Below the pieces are notes generated by a model. The model did no database searches. It saw only the letters and a list, made by a program, of their open reading frames with translations, and was not told the origin of the DNA. 64,000 bases of DNA from Oryzobacter telluris (GTDB taxonomy: Bacteria > Actinomycetota > Actinomycetes > Actinomycetales > Dermatophilaceae): the NCBI RefSeq assembly GCF_043099285.1, contig NZ_CP170723.1:124001-188000 (forward strand), written 5' to 3'. The position numbers and the translations under genes were made by a program. This document shows positions 26,948 to 35,057 of this stretch, piece after piece. How positions within the stretch are numbered: position 1 is the stretch's first letter; the number at the start of each line of letters is the position of its first letter.

Positions 26948-28326
26948 CGCAGCCTCACGACCTCGGTGCGCGCCTCGGCGACCGGGCTGGGGCCGGCGGT
27001 GTCGGGCAGCGGTCGGCGGGCGTGGTCGGAGATGCGCAGCAGGATGGCGACGAGGGTCCAGTTCGCGAGGAGGGAGGAGCCGCCCGACGACAGGAACGGC
27101 ATGGTCAGGCCGGTGAGGGGGATGACGCGCGTGACGCCGCCGACGACGACGAAGCACTGCAGCGCCATCGAGAACGACAGGCCGGCGGCGAGGAGCTTGC
27201 CGAAGCCGTCGCGGGTGCCCAGCGAGGTCCGCAGCCCGCGCTGGACGAGCAGGGCGTACAGGACGAGCACGGCGAACAGCCCGATGAGGCCGATCTCCTC
27301 GCCGAAGCTCGGGACGATGAAGTCGGACTCGGCGAAGTAGGTGAGGTCGGGACGGCCTCGACCCAGGCCGGTGCCGAACATCCCCCCGGACGCCATCCCC
27401 ATCAGGCCCTTGGCGAGCTGGTCGGACTGGGCGAGGGCCTCGGGGCTGAAGGTGTCGAGCCAGAGCAGCACGCGCGTCTGGACGTGGCCGAAGATGAGGA
27501 ACGCGACGTACGCGCCGGCGCAGAACAGGCTCAGACCGATGACGATCCACGACACCCGCTCGGTGGCGACGTAGAGCATCGCGACGAACAGGCCGAAGAA
27601 CAGCAGCGAGGAGCCGAGGTCGCGCTCGAACACCAGCACCGCGAGGCTGGCCAGCCAGGCGCCGAGGATCGGGCCGAGGTCGCGACCGCGCGGCAGGGTG
27701 AGGCCGAGGATCTTGCGCCCGGCGACCGACAGCGCGTCGCGGGTCTGCACGAGGTACCCGGCGAAGAACACCGCCAGGGCCAGCTTGGCGACCTCACCGG
27801 GCTGGAACGAGAACGGCCCCATCTGGATCCAGATCCGCGACCCGTAGATCGACGTCCCGATGATGGGGAACAGCGGCAGGACGAGGAGGAAGAAACCGAT
27901 CGCGCCGAACAGGTAGGTGTAGCGGCGCAGGATGCGGTGGTCGCGCAGGAGGACGAGGACCGTGGCGGCGATCGCGACGGCCAGCGCGCTCCACATCAGC
28001 TGGCGCAGCGCCACCCCCTCGGTGAGGGAGTCGCCCTTGGCGATGTCGAGGCGGTGGATCATCACGAGCCCGAGACCGTTGAGCAGCGTGACGATCGGCA
28101 GCATCAGCGGGTCGGCGTACGAGGCCTTCCACCGCAGGACGAGGTGGAAGGCGATGGTGACCGCGAGGAAGCCGACGCCGGTGGCGACGAGCGACGGGGG
28201 CACCGTGCCGGTGGTGGCCAGGCCCATGTTGACGTAGGCGAGCAGGACGATGGCGACGGCCCCGACGAGGAGGCCGAGCTCGACGTTGCGGCCCTTGCTC
28301 GGGGTGAAGGAGGAGACGACCGTCAT
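26944..28326 (-). CDS. rodA: SEDS-family peptidoglycan glycosyltransferase RodA
   Basis: A 460-residue polytopic protein of the RodA/FtsW/SpoVE family, which polymerises lipid II into glycan strands. Typical segments are GSRIWIQMGPFSFQPGEVAKLALA, here spanning two joined motifs, and TGLTMPFLSSGGSSLLANW near the C-terminus. About twelve membrane helices are seen. It overlaps pstP by ATGA at its start and pbpA by ATGA at its end, so the three are translationally coupled. Confidence 0.95.
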   Translation of the reverse strand: MTVVSSFTPSKGRNVELGLLVGAVAIVLLAYVNMGLATTGTVPPSLVATGVGFLAVTIAFHLVLRWKASYADPLMLPIVTLLNGLGLVMIHRLDIAKGDSLTEGVALRQLMWSALAVAIAATVLVLLRDHRILRRYTYLFGAIGFFLLVLPLFPIIGTSIYGSRIWIQMGPFSFQPGEVAKLALAVFFAGYLVQTRDALSVAGRKILGLTLPRGRDLGPILGAWLASLAVLVFERDLGSSLLFFGLFVAMLYVATERVSWIVIGLSLFCAGAYVAFLIFGHVQTRVLLWLDTFSPEALAQSDQLAKGLMGMASGGMFGTGLGRGRPDLTYFAESDFIVPSFGEEIGLIGLFAVLVLYALLVQRGLRTSLGTRDGFGKLLAAGLSFSMALQCFVVVGGVTRVIPLTGLTMPFLSSGGSSLLANWTLVAILLRISDHARRPLPDTAGPSPVAEARTEVVRLR

Positions 28327-29771
28327 GAGGTCACCGGCGCCTGCGTCGTCGGGGGCAGCGGCGTGACCGGGGTGCGGGTGCCGCCCGGGGCGATGGCCGC
28401 GGGCGAGCTCGACGCGCTCGGTGACGGGGACGGGCTGGGGCTGAGGGTGGGCGACGGGCTCGGCGAGGGAGTGGTCGTGGGCGGGGTCCAGGTGGAGGGC
28501 ACCGTCTGGCAGGTGTCGCCGTTGGCCTTGGCGTACCGGCACGCCTCGGCCTGCAGGCGCAGGTCGGAGACGCGGGCGTCGGCATCGGTGCGGCTCGAGG
28601 CGCTGATGCCGCGCTCGAGGCTCTCCTGGTACGACGGCGGGAGGTCGTCGACGGCGATGGTGGTGGCGTACTCCTCGTGGGAGAGCGCCACGGGGCCGAG
28701 GGTCTGGTCGACCCCGCGGAAGACCGAGACGATGCCGTCGCTGGCCGCGACGTAGTACTGCTGCTGCGACCACGCGTACGCCGCGTAGGACCCGCCGGCG
28801 AGCACGACGCCGGTGACGAGGAGCAGCGCGGCCAGGCGCAGCACGAGGGTGCGGCGCGAGCGCGGCCCCTCCTCGGCCAGGGTGACGTGGTCGTCGAGGT
28901 CGTCGTCGCCTCCGCCCGTGGCCGCCTTGGTGAGCGCGGCCGCCTTGGCGGCGGGCGTCGTGGGGATGGGGCGGGTGCCCCCGCCGCCGCGTCGGGCGGC
29001 GGCGGCGCCCACGACCTCGGGGACCGTGGAGGGTGCGCCCTTGCGGTTGAGGTCGACGAGGTCGCCCACGACGACGGTGACGTTGTCGGGGGCGCCGGCG
29101 CGCAGGGCGAGGGCCACGAGGCGGTCGGCGCACTCGCCGGGGTCGGCGACCCCCACGAGGACCTCGTCGATGGTGTCGCGGGCGACGTAGTCGGACAGGC
29201 CGTCGGAGCAGATGAGGTAGCGGTCGCCGATCTTGCCCTGGCGCACGACGAGGTCGGGCTCGTCGGTGTCGTCGCCGGTGAGGACGCGCGTGACGAGCGA
29301 GCGCTGCGGGTGGGTCTGGGCGTCCTGCTGGCTGATCCGGCCCTCGTCGACGAGGTTCTGGACGAAGGAGTGGTCCTTGGTGATCTGGGTGACCTCGCCG
29401 TCGCGGACGAGGAAGGCCCGTGAGTCGCCGATGTGGGCGAGGACGACCTTGTCGCGCGAGCGGAGCAGGGCGATGAGCGTGGTGCCCATGCCGTCGAGGC
29501 GCGGGTCCTGGCGGACCTGGTCGCCGAGCTCGCCGTTGGCGGCGTGGATGCGGTCGAGGAGGGCCTGGCTGACCTCGCGTCCGCTCAGTGCCTCGTCGTC
29601 GAGGGCGACGAGGGCACCGATGACCGTGGAGGACGCGACGTCACCGCCGGCGTGCCCGCCCATGCCGTCGGCCATGGCGAGCAGGTGCGGGCCGGCATAG
29701 CCCGAGTCCTCGTTGTTGGACCGGACCATCCCGACGTCGGAGCGTGCGGCGTAGTGGAACGCGAAGGGCAT
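28323..29771 (-). CDS. pstP: PP2C-family Ser/Thr phosphatase PstP
   Basis: A 482-residue membrane phosphatase that reverses PknA/PknB phosphorylation. The catalytic N-terminal domain (1-240) has the metal-binding motifs RSNNEDSGY, ADGMGGHAGGD and CSDGLSDYV. A cytoplasmic linker, a single membrane helix (LAALLLVTGVVLAGGSYAAYAW) and an extracellular domain with a Pro/Ser/Thr tail follow. It starts three bases after the fhaB stop. No pknA gene is present in the cluster, which has only pknB. Confidence 0.93.
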   Translation of the reverse strand: MPFAFHYAARSDVGMVRSNNEDSGYAGPHLLAMADGMGGHAGGDVASSTVIGALVALDDEALSGREVSQALLDRIHAANGELGDQVRQDPRLDGMGTTLIALLRSRDKVVLAHIGDSRAFLVRDGEVTQITKDHSFVQNLVDEGRISQQDAQTHPQRSLVTRVLTGDDTDEPDLVVRQGKIGDRYLICSDGLSDYVARDTIDEVLVGVADPGECADRLVALALRAGAPDNVTVVVGDLVDLNRKGAPSTVPEVVGAAAARRGGGGTRPIPTTPAAKAAALTKAATGGGDDDLDDHVTLAEEGPRSRRTLVLRLAALLLVTGVVLAGGSYAAYAWSQQQYYVAASDGIVSVFRGVDQTLGPVALSHEEYATTIAVDDLPPSYQESLERGISASSRTDADARVSDLRLQAEACRYAKANGDTCQTVPSTWTPPTTTPSPSPSPTLSPSPSPSPSASSSPAAIAPGGTRTPVTPLPPTTQAPVTS

Positions 29772-29774
29772 CCG

Positions 29775-30272
29775 TTACCTCTGCAGCTCCACGACGGTCT
29801 GGCCGATCCGCAGCACGCTGCCGACCGCGACGTCGCGGGGCTCGGTGAGGCGGGTCGCGCCGAGGAAGGTCCCGTTGGTGGAGCGCAGGTCCTCGACCTT
29901 CCAGGTGCCGTCGTCGTCCTGGAAGATGCGCGCGTGCCGGCCCGAGGCGTAGTCGTCGTCGAGGACGAGGGCGCACTCGGGGCTGCGGCCGATGAGGGTG
30001 CCGGCCGGGCGCAGCGGCAGGGTGGTGCCGGACAGCGGGCCGGCGGTGACGACGAGCTTGGTGGGCCCGCGTCCCTTCGACTTGCGCTCTGCGCGTGAGG
30101 GTTTCGGCGTGACGGGGCGCCGGGCGGGCTCGTTGCCGGGCCCGGCGGTGCGCCGCTTGACGCGGGTGCCGTAGAGGTCGCCGCGCAGCACGCCGACGAC
30201 GGCGAAGACGAACACCCAGAGCAGCACGAGGAGCCCGAGGCGCATCACGGTGAGGGTCAGCTCGCTCAGCAC
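29775..30272 (-). CDS. fhaB: FHA-domain protein FhaB (FipA-like)
   Basis: A 165-residue protein with an N-terminal membrane helix (LGLLVLLWVFVFAVVGVL), a basic linker and a C-terminal FHA domain: GTLIGRSPECALVL, SGRHARIF and LRSTNGTFLGATRL. FHA domains bind phosphothreonine, here probably created by PknB; FipA in mycobacteria links FtsZ and FtsQ. The start is GTG 30272, with AGAGG seven bases upstream. It is followed directly by pstP. Confidence 0.92.
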   Translation of the reverse strand: MLSELTLTVMRLGLLVLLWVFVFAVVGVLRGDLYGTRVKRRTAGPGNEPARRPVTPKPSRAERKSKGRGPTKLVVTAGPLSGTTLPLRPAGTLIGRSPECALVLDDDYASGRHARIFQDDDGTWKVEDLRSTNGTFLGATRLTEPRDVAVGSVLRIGQTVVELQR

Positions 30273-30276
30273 GTGA

Positions 30277-31161
30277 TCACCTCTTCCCGGCCCGGAAGGT
30301 GATGGAGGTGCGCCCCACCGTGACCCGGTCGCCGTCGTGGAGGTGCTCGCTCGTGATGCGCTCACCATTGAGGTAGGTGCCGTTGGTGGAGCCGAGGTCG
30401 CGGATGGTCGTCACGGTGTGCGGGCCGTCGGTGGTGACCCGCAGCTCGCTGTGCCTGCGGGAGATGCCGGGGTCGTCGAGGATGATGTCGGCCGCGTCGT
30501 CGCGCCCGAGGACGGTGATGGCGCCCATCAACGGGTAGCGCTCGCCGTCGACGTCGAGCCAGGGGCGGTCGGCGGGGTTGTTGCGGGCCGGGCGCGGGCG
30601 GGCGGGCACGTCGTCGCGGGCCGGCGGCGGGCTGGCCGCGCGTCCGGCGGTCGCGGAGGCGGCTGCAGCACCGGCCGCAGCGGAGCCCGGGGAGGGGTAC
30701 GGCGGCGCGGGAGGCGGCGCGTCGTCATCGGCGGCGGGGCGGTGCTCGGGGCGGATCGAGCGCTGCTGGCCGGTGAGGCCGGTGGCGCGGGGGCGGCTGG
30801 CCTTGGAGGGGCGGATGCGGAACACGCCCGTCTCGAGGTCGTCGTGCTCCTCGAAGATGATGTCGATCGGCCCGGCGGGGGTGTAGCGCTGGCCCTCGCA
30901 GTGCTCCTCGGCGGCGGCGACGAGGTCCATCTCGACGTGGGCGAGGTCGGGGTGGATGCGGTCGTAGTCGCCGGGCGAGAGCTCGATGGTGAAGACGTTG
31001 GGCACGATGGCGCGGCCGGACGAGGTCACGGCGCGGTCGTCCATCGCCCGGCGGATGTTGCTCGCGATCTCCACGGGGTGCACGGCGGAGCGCAGGTGCT
31101 TGGCGAAGGTGCCCTGGACGGCACGCTCGAGCCCGGCCTCGAGGCGGTCGAACAGACCCAT
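30277..31161 (-). CDS. fhaA: FHA-domain protein FhaA with DUF3662 domain
   Basis: A 294-residue protein. The N-terminal DUF3662 domain (LFDRLEAGLERAVQGTFAK onward, about 1-125) is followed by a Pro/Ala-rich linker and a C-terminal FHA domain (ITVLGRDDAADIIL, ISRRHSEL, LGSTNGTYLNGERI). FhaA interacts with the pseudokinase MviN and regulates peptidoglycan synthesis in mycobacteria. GGGAGGAG lies five bases before ATG 31161. It is the first gene of the fhaA-fhaB-pstP-rodA-pbpA-pknB operon. Confidence 0.93.
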   Translation of the reverse strand: MGLFDRLEAGLERAVQGTFAKHLRSAVHPVEIASNIRRAMDDRAVTSSGRAIVPNVFTIELSPGDYDRIHPDLAHVEMDLVAAAEEHCEGQRYTPAGPIDIIFEEHDDLETGVFRIRPSKASRPRATGLTGQQRSIRPEHRPAADDDAPPPAPPYPSPGSAAAGAAAASATAGRAASPPPARDDVPARPRPARNNPADRPWLDVDGERYPLMGAITVLGRDDAADIILDDPGISRRHSELRVTTDGPHTVTTIRDLGSTNGTYLNGERITSEHLHDGDRVTVGRTSITFRAGKR

Positions 31162-31250
31162 GGCGGCTCCTCCCTCACGTGGCTCGGCTGGACGGACGGC
31201 CTCACCAGCCTATCCGTGACGGCCGGGTGCGCCCTGAACGGCACGGACCG

Positions 31251-31256
31251 TACCGT
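31251..31256 (+). promoter_or_regulatory. -10 element of a leaderless promoter (pirin-like gene)
   Basis: TACCGT ends six bases before ATG 31263, with no SD between. Confidence 0.45.
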
Positions 31257-31262
31257 GGTCCG

Positions 31263-32243
31263 ATGAACGTCGGCCTGCAGGTGATCGTGCCCCGTGACGT
31301 GCCCTTGGGGGGTCCGCGGGCGATGACCGTGCGGCGGACCCTGCCGGCCAAGGAGCGCTCGTTCGTCGGGGCCTGGTGCTTCGTCGACCACTACGGACCC
31401 GACGACGTCGGGGCCACGGGCGGGATGGACGTGCCGCCGCACCCGCACTGCGGCCTCGCCACGGTGTCGTGGCTGTTCAGCGGGGAGGTCGAGCACCGCG
31501 ACTCGCTGGGGACCCACGCCATGGTGCGACCCGGCGAGGTCAACCTCATGACGGCCGGGCGCGGCATCTCGCACTCGGAGGTGTCGACGCCGGCGACCAC
31601 CGTGCTGCACGGGGCGCAGCTGTGGCTCGTGCTGCCCGCGGCCGTGGCCGACGTCGAGCCGCGGTTCGAGCACTTCGCTCCGCCCGTGGTGACGGTGGGT
31701 GACGGGGTGCGGGCGCAGGTGTTCGTGGGGTCGCTGTTCGGGTCGTCGTCACCGGTGCGGGTGGAGTCGCCGCTCGTGGGGGCCGAGGTGGTGCTCGAGC
31801 CCGGGTCGGCGGTGTCGGTGCCCGTGCCGGAGGGGTTCGAGCTGTCGGTGCTCGTCGACACGGGGTCCGTGGCGCTCGACGGCACCGACGTGGCGCGGGC
31901 CGAGCTGGCCGTGGTGGAGGCCCGGTCGCACGCGGGGACCGTCCTGTTGTCCTCCGACGAGGGCGCGCGGGTGCTGGTGCTCGGCGGGGCACCGCTCGGC
32001 GAGGAGGTCGTCATGTGGTGGAACTTCATCGGGCGCAGCCACGAGGAGGTCGTCGCGGCGCGCGAGGCGTGGGAGGCCGGGGCGTCGGGGTCGGCGGACG
32101 CGCGGTTCGGGCAGGTCACCGGGTACGAGGGAGAGGTCGCGCGGATCCCGGCCCCCGTCATCCCGGGGGTCCACCTGCGGCAGCGGGGCAACCGCGACCG
32201 CCGCGGCGGGTTCTCCGGGTCGGAGGCGCCGCCCCTGTCGTGA
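31263..32243 (+). CDS. Pirin-like bicupin protein
   Basis: A 326-residue cupin protein. The N-terminal cupin carries the pirin metal motif PHPHCGLATVSWLFSGEVEHRD, only partly quoted elsewhere (His pair in PPHPHCGLAT), and MTAGRGISHSE. The C-terminal part has EVVMWWNFIGRSHEEV, characteristic of pirin C-domains. Some pirins are quercetin dioxygenases, others redox regulators; the substrate here is unknown. It is divergent from fhaA, and the 101-base gap holds its leaderless promoter. Confidence 0.88.
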   Translation: MNVGLQVIVPRDVPLGGPRAMTVRRTLPAKERSFVGAWCFVDHYGPDDVGATGGMDVPPHPHCGLATVSWLFSGEVEHRDSLGTHAMVRPGEVNLMTAGRGISHSEVSTPATTVLHGAQLWLVLPAAVADVEPRFEHFAPPVVTVGDGVRAQVFVGSLFGSSSPVRVESPLVGAEVVLEPGSAVSVPVPEGFELSVLVDTGSVALDGTDVARAELAVVEARSHAGTVLLSSDEGARVLVLGGAPLGEEVVMWWNFIGRSHEEVVAAREAWEAGASGSADARFGQVTGYEGEVARIPAPVIPGVHLRQRGNRDRRGGFSGSEAPPLS

Positions 32244-32328
32244 GGCGGGTCGGGTGGGCGGCGCGGGGGCGCTTTTGTGGATCGGGCCCGGCATCAGGCA
32301 CACTGTTACGGCTCACGACGAGCGTCAC

Positions 32329-32411
32329 GCGCAAGTGGCGGAACGGCAGACGCGCTGGCTTCAGGTGCCAGTGTCCGAAAGGGCGTGGGGGTTCAAATCC
32401 CCCCTTGCGCA
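32329..32411 (+). tRNA. tRNA-Leu (anticodon CAG)
   Basis: A class II tRNA of 83 bases with acceptor arms GCGCAAG and CTTGCGC. The anticodon stem CTGGC/GCCAG encloses the loop TTCAGGT, giving anticodon CAG (32362-32364), which reads CUG. It has a long variable arm and the T-arm GGGGGTTCAAATCCCCC. CCA is not encoded. tRNA-Leu beside fhaA is a conserved landmark of this locus. Confidence 0.95.
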
Positions 32412-32423
32412 CAGCAGAGGATG

Positions 32424-32455
32424 AACGGCCCCCGGAGACCACTCCGGGGGCCGTT
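32424..32455 (+). terminator. Hairpin terminator after tRNA-Leu
   Basis: A perfect 14-base stem (AACGGCCCCCGGAG with its complement at 32442-32455) and a four-base loop lies 12 bases after the tRNA. Confidence 0.8.
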
Positions 32456-32544
32456 CTGCGTCCTCCCCCTCTTCATGCCGACTCATTGCGCTCGGTGAAC
32501 GCTCCACCCCCCTCTTGAGGTGCACGGAGCGCAATCAGTCGGGG

Positions 32545-33315
32545 TCACTCCCAGGCGCTGAGCCCCACCGGGACCTGCGCGGAGAAGGCCTCGCCGTGCT
32601 CGTCGGTGAGGACGAGCCGGCCCCCGAGGACGGCGAGGGACGTGCGCACGGCCTCGAGCGCAGCGGGGTCGCGGCGGGCGCCGGTGACGACGACGGCGAC
32701 CTTGCCGCCGTCGTGCTCGAGGCGGACGCTGCTGCCCACGCCGACGACCTCGGACACGGCGACGAGGAACTCCTCGAACGCGACGGGGTCGAGCGTGGCG
32801 ACGATGACCTGCACCCCACCGGTGGTCGGGCCGGCCATGTGGGTGCCCGGGGCGTACCGGGAGAGCACGTACGCGACGGTGGCCGCGACATCGAGCTCCT
32901 CGCGCTCGACCCCGGACCCGGCCTGCGCCAGCTCGAGCACCTGCTCGACGGCCTCCCCGACGTGGTCGAGGTCGTGGAGGTGAAGGGCCGGGACCCCCTC
33001 GTCGGCTGCGGAGGTCGTGCCGCCCTCGTCGCCCGTGATGGGCGGGAGGCGGACCCCGCCGAGGTGCTCGGGGGCCCAGACCGTGTCGATGACGACGACC
33101 CCGCCCCCGAACTCGGCGGCGGAGAGGTCGCGGCGGACCCGGTCGTTGTCCGGGAGGTCGAGGACGACGACGTCGATCCCTCCGGCCAGGACCTGGCCGA
33201 TGACCTCGCCGCCGGAGGCGGCCACGACGACGTCGTGCCCGAGGCCGGCCAGCTGTTGTTCGAGGTGGGCGGCGACGGCGCCGTCGTCCTCAGCGATGAG
33301 CACCCTGCGTGTCAT
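32545..33315 (-). CDS. Response-regulator-like protein with a degenerate second domain
   Basis: A 256-residue protein. Residues 1-110 resemble a receiver domain: RVLIAEDDGAV with the acidic pair, and IDVVVLDLPD with a candidate phospho-Asp; the later Thr and Lys are less clear. The C-terminal half (GGVQVIVATLDPVAFEEFLV, VRLEHDGGKVAVVVTG) is reminiscent of a degenerate GHKL ATPase or dimerisation module rather than a DNA-binding output. No histidine kinase gene is adjacent. ATG 33315 lies six bases after TATGCT, suggesting a leaderless mRNA. Function unknown. Confidence 0.65.
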   Translation of the reverse strand: MTRRVLIAEDDGAVAAHLEQQLAGLGHDVVVAASGGEVIGQVLAGGIDVVVLDLPDNDRVRRDLSAAEFGGGVVVIDTVWAPEHLGGVRLPPITGDEGGTTSAADEGVPALHLHDLDHVGEAVEQVLELAQAGSGVEREELDVAATVAYVLSRYAPGTHMAGPTTGGVQVIVATLDPVAFEEFLVAVSEVVGVGSSVRLEHDGGKVAVVVTGARRDPAALEAVRTSLAVLGGRLVLTDEHGEAFSAQVPVGLSAWE

Positions 33316-33321
33316 GCCCGG

Positions 33322-33327
33322 AGCATA
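33322..33327 (-). promoter_or_regulatory. -10 element of a leaderless promoter (response-regulator-like gene)
   Basis: TATGCT on the minus strand ends six bases before ATG 33315, with no SD. Confidence 0.45.
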
Positions 33328-33498
33328 GGGACGTCGCGACACCCGTGTCGGCGTACTCGCCGGATCCGCAGGCCGTCGACCTGCGGCGACGCTGGTGGAA
33401 ACCGGGCTCCCTCGGCCGTTCGGCGGCCCGGATCGGCCGGGTGTTCCGACCTGCGGTCCTTCTCAGGTTCCCGCTGGTGTTCTCCCGGGAACATGTGG

Positions 33499-33517
33499 TT
33501 AGGTAAGCCTCACCTAC
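33499..33517 (+). promoter_or_regulatory. IdeR/DtxR iron box
   Basis: TTAGGTAAGCCTCACCTAC matches the IdeR/DtxR palindrome TTAGGTTAGSCTAACCTAA at most positions. It lies 40 bases before bfd, so iron-loaded IdeR may control the bfd-bfr operon; in mycobacteria IdeR activates ferritin genes. Confidence 0.75.
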
Positions 33518-33556
33518 TCGCCCGTCGTCGGGCCCGACCGCCCGGAAGGGGGAGCC

Positions 33557-33763
33557 GTGATCGTCTGCCAGTGCCACGTCGTCAACGACACGGCCATCGC
33601 GGCTGCCGTCGACGCCGGCGCGCGCACCCTGGGCCAGGTCTGCCGGATGACCGGGGCGGGTCGCGACTGCGGGGCCTGCGTGTTCTCCGTCCGTCGACTG
33701 GTGTGCGAGCATGAAGCGCCCCGATCGGTCGAGGACCTGGAGTTGCGCGATGAGGCCAGTTGA
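33557..33763 (+). CDS. bfd: Bacterioferritin-associated ferredoxin
   Basis: A 68-residue [2Fe-2S] ferredoxin with Cys4, Cys6, Cys38 and Cys41 in the CxC...CxxC arrangement of the Fer2_BFD fold. It delivers electrons to bacterioferritin to release stored iron. The start is GTG 33557, with GGGGGAG close upstream. Its end overlaps the bfr start by 14 bases, so the two are coupled, and an iron box lies upstream. Confidence 0.92.
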   Translation: MIVCQCHVVNDTAIAAAVDAGARTLGQVCRMTGAGRDCGACVFSVRRLVCEHEAPRSVEDLELRDEAS

Positions 33764-34232
33764 CCCCCGTGTCGTCGAGCTGCTGAACGACGCACTGACG
33801 TTCGAGCTCACCGTCACGAACACGTACTTCCTGCACGCCCGGATGCTCGACAACTGGGGGTTCCCCAAGCTCGGCAAGGTCTTCTACGACCTGTCGATCG
33901 ACGAGATGCGCGACGCCGACGCCCTCATCAACCGGGTCCTGTTCTTCGAGGGCCACCCGAACGTGCAGCGCCTCAACGCCATCCGCATCGGTGAGGACGC
34001 CGAGGAGATGCTGCGCATCGCCCTCGAGAGCGAGATCGCGGCCGTCGCCCAGTTCAACGCCTCGGCGCAGGAGTGCCACGACCTCGGCGACCACGCGAGC
34101 GCCGCCATCTTCGAGGAGATGGCCCGCGACGAGGAGAAGCACGCCGACTGGTTCGAGTCGCAGATCGAGGCGATCATGCGCGTCGGCCTGCCGCAGTACC
34201 TCTCGCAGCAGATGGATACCACGGCTCCCTGA
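33750..34232 (+). CDS. bfr: Bacterioferritin
   Basis: A 160-residue four-helix iron-storage protein that assembles into a 24-mer. Visible ligands by comparison with E. coli Bfr (offset +1) are Glu19, Glu52, the haem Met53, Glu128 and His131 in DEEKHADWFE. The usual ferroxidase His of the ExxH pair (E. coli His54) is Asp55 in DEMRDAD, which is unusual. ATG 33750 has GGAG seven bases upstream, inside bfd. Confidence 0.92.
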   Translation: MRPVDPRVVELLNDALTFELTVTNTYFLHARMLDNWGFPKLGKVFYDLSIDEMRDADALINRVLFFEGHPNVQRLNAIRIGEDAEEMLRIALESEIAAVAQFNASAQECHDLGDHASAAIFEEMARDEEKHADWFESQIEAIMRVGLPQYLSQQMDTTAP

Positions 34233-34265
34233 CCTCCGGTCGGCCGGGTCGCTGCGCCTGTCCGC

Positions 34266-35057
34266 TCAGGCGGGGGCGTCCATCCCGGCCGGGTCGGCGA
34301 GGTGGGCGAGCAGCGCCTGCTGGAGCTGTCCGGCGTGCGCGCCGTCGACGATGCGGTGGTCGGCCGTGGCCACGAGGACGCAGGTCGGGCGCACCACGAC
34401 CTGGTGGTCGACGACCACCGGGCGCTCCTTGACCGCGCCGACGGCGAGGTAGACCGGTACCCGGGCGAACGGCACGGGCGCGAGGAAGGCCTCCTCGAGG
34501 CCGAGGCTGCCGACGTTCGAGACGAACGCCGTGCCGAGGGGGCGGCCGGGCTGGCCGAGCAGGCCGCGCCCGAAGCCGCCGGTGACGACGCTCGCGACCC
34601 CCACGACGGGGCGCATCGCCCACGTCGGCACCGCGCGCATGATCGAGGTCGACCGGCGGAACGAGCGGTCCTGGCCGGCGCGGACGGCTGCGGCCCCGGC
34701 CTCCACCGCCCTGGCCACCTCCACCGTGGTGAGCCGGTCGGCATCGCGGACGCGCACCGGGGCGAGGTCGTGGCCGTCGCCGATGTCGACGGCGAACGAC
34801 ACGCAGACGTCCTCGATGGGGCGCAGCCGGCCGAGGACGACGCGCGCCCGCGCCTCGGGGACCTCGCGCATGGCGCGACCGAGGGCCGCGCCGATGACGT
34901 GGGTCAGCGTGACGCGCACGTCGTGCCCCTCGCGCAGGACCTCGACGTGGGCGAGGACGGCGGAGACGTCGACCTCGGCGCGCGCGTGGATGCGACCCTC
35001 CGTGGGGGCGGTCCAGCTCGCGACGGCGATCTTGCGGCGGACCGAGGGGCGGGTCAT
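34266..35057 (-). CDS. Stand-alone E2-type (2-oxoacid dehydrogenase) acyltransferase domain
   Basis: A 263-residue protein consisting only of the catalytic domain of dihydrolipoamide acyltransferases: the active-site motif DHRIVDGAH lies near the C-terminus and GTAFVSNVGSLGLE precedes it. Lipoyl and E1/E3-binding domains are absent, so it is not part of a normal dehydrogenase complex and may acylate another substrate. It overlaps the SDR gene by ATGA (35054-35057), which suggests a joint pathway. Substrate unknown. Confidence 0.8.
   Translation of the reverse strand: MTRPSVRRKIAVASWTAPTEGRIHARAEVDVSAVLAHVEVLREGHDVRVTLTHVIGAALGRAMREVPEARARVVLGRLRPIEDVCVSFAVDIGDGHDLAPVRVRDADRLTTVEVARAVEAGAAAVRAGQDRSFRRSTSIMRAVPTWAMRPVVGVASVVTGGFGRGLLGQPGRPLGTAFVSNVGSLGLEEAFLAPVPFARVPVYLAVGAVKERPVVVDHQVVVRPTCVLVATADHRIVDGAHAGQLQQALLAHLADPAGMDAPA

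Noticed and set aside
28331..28585. Pro/Ser/Thr-rich short-period repeats at the ends of pstP, pknB and similar genes as CRISPR or satellite repeats
   Set aside because: They are coding low-complexity tails of membrane proteins; spacers and conserved direct repeats are absent.
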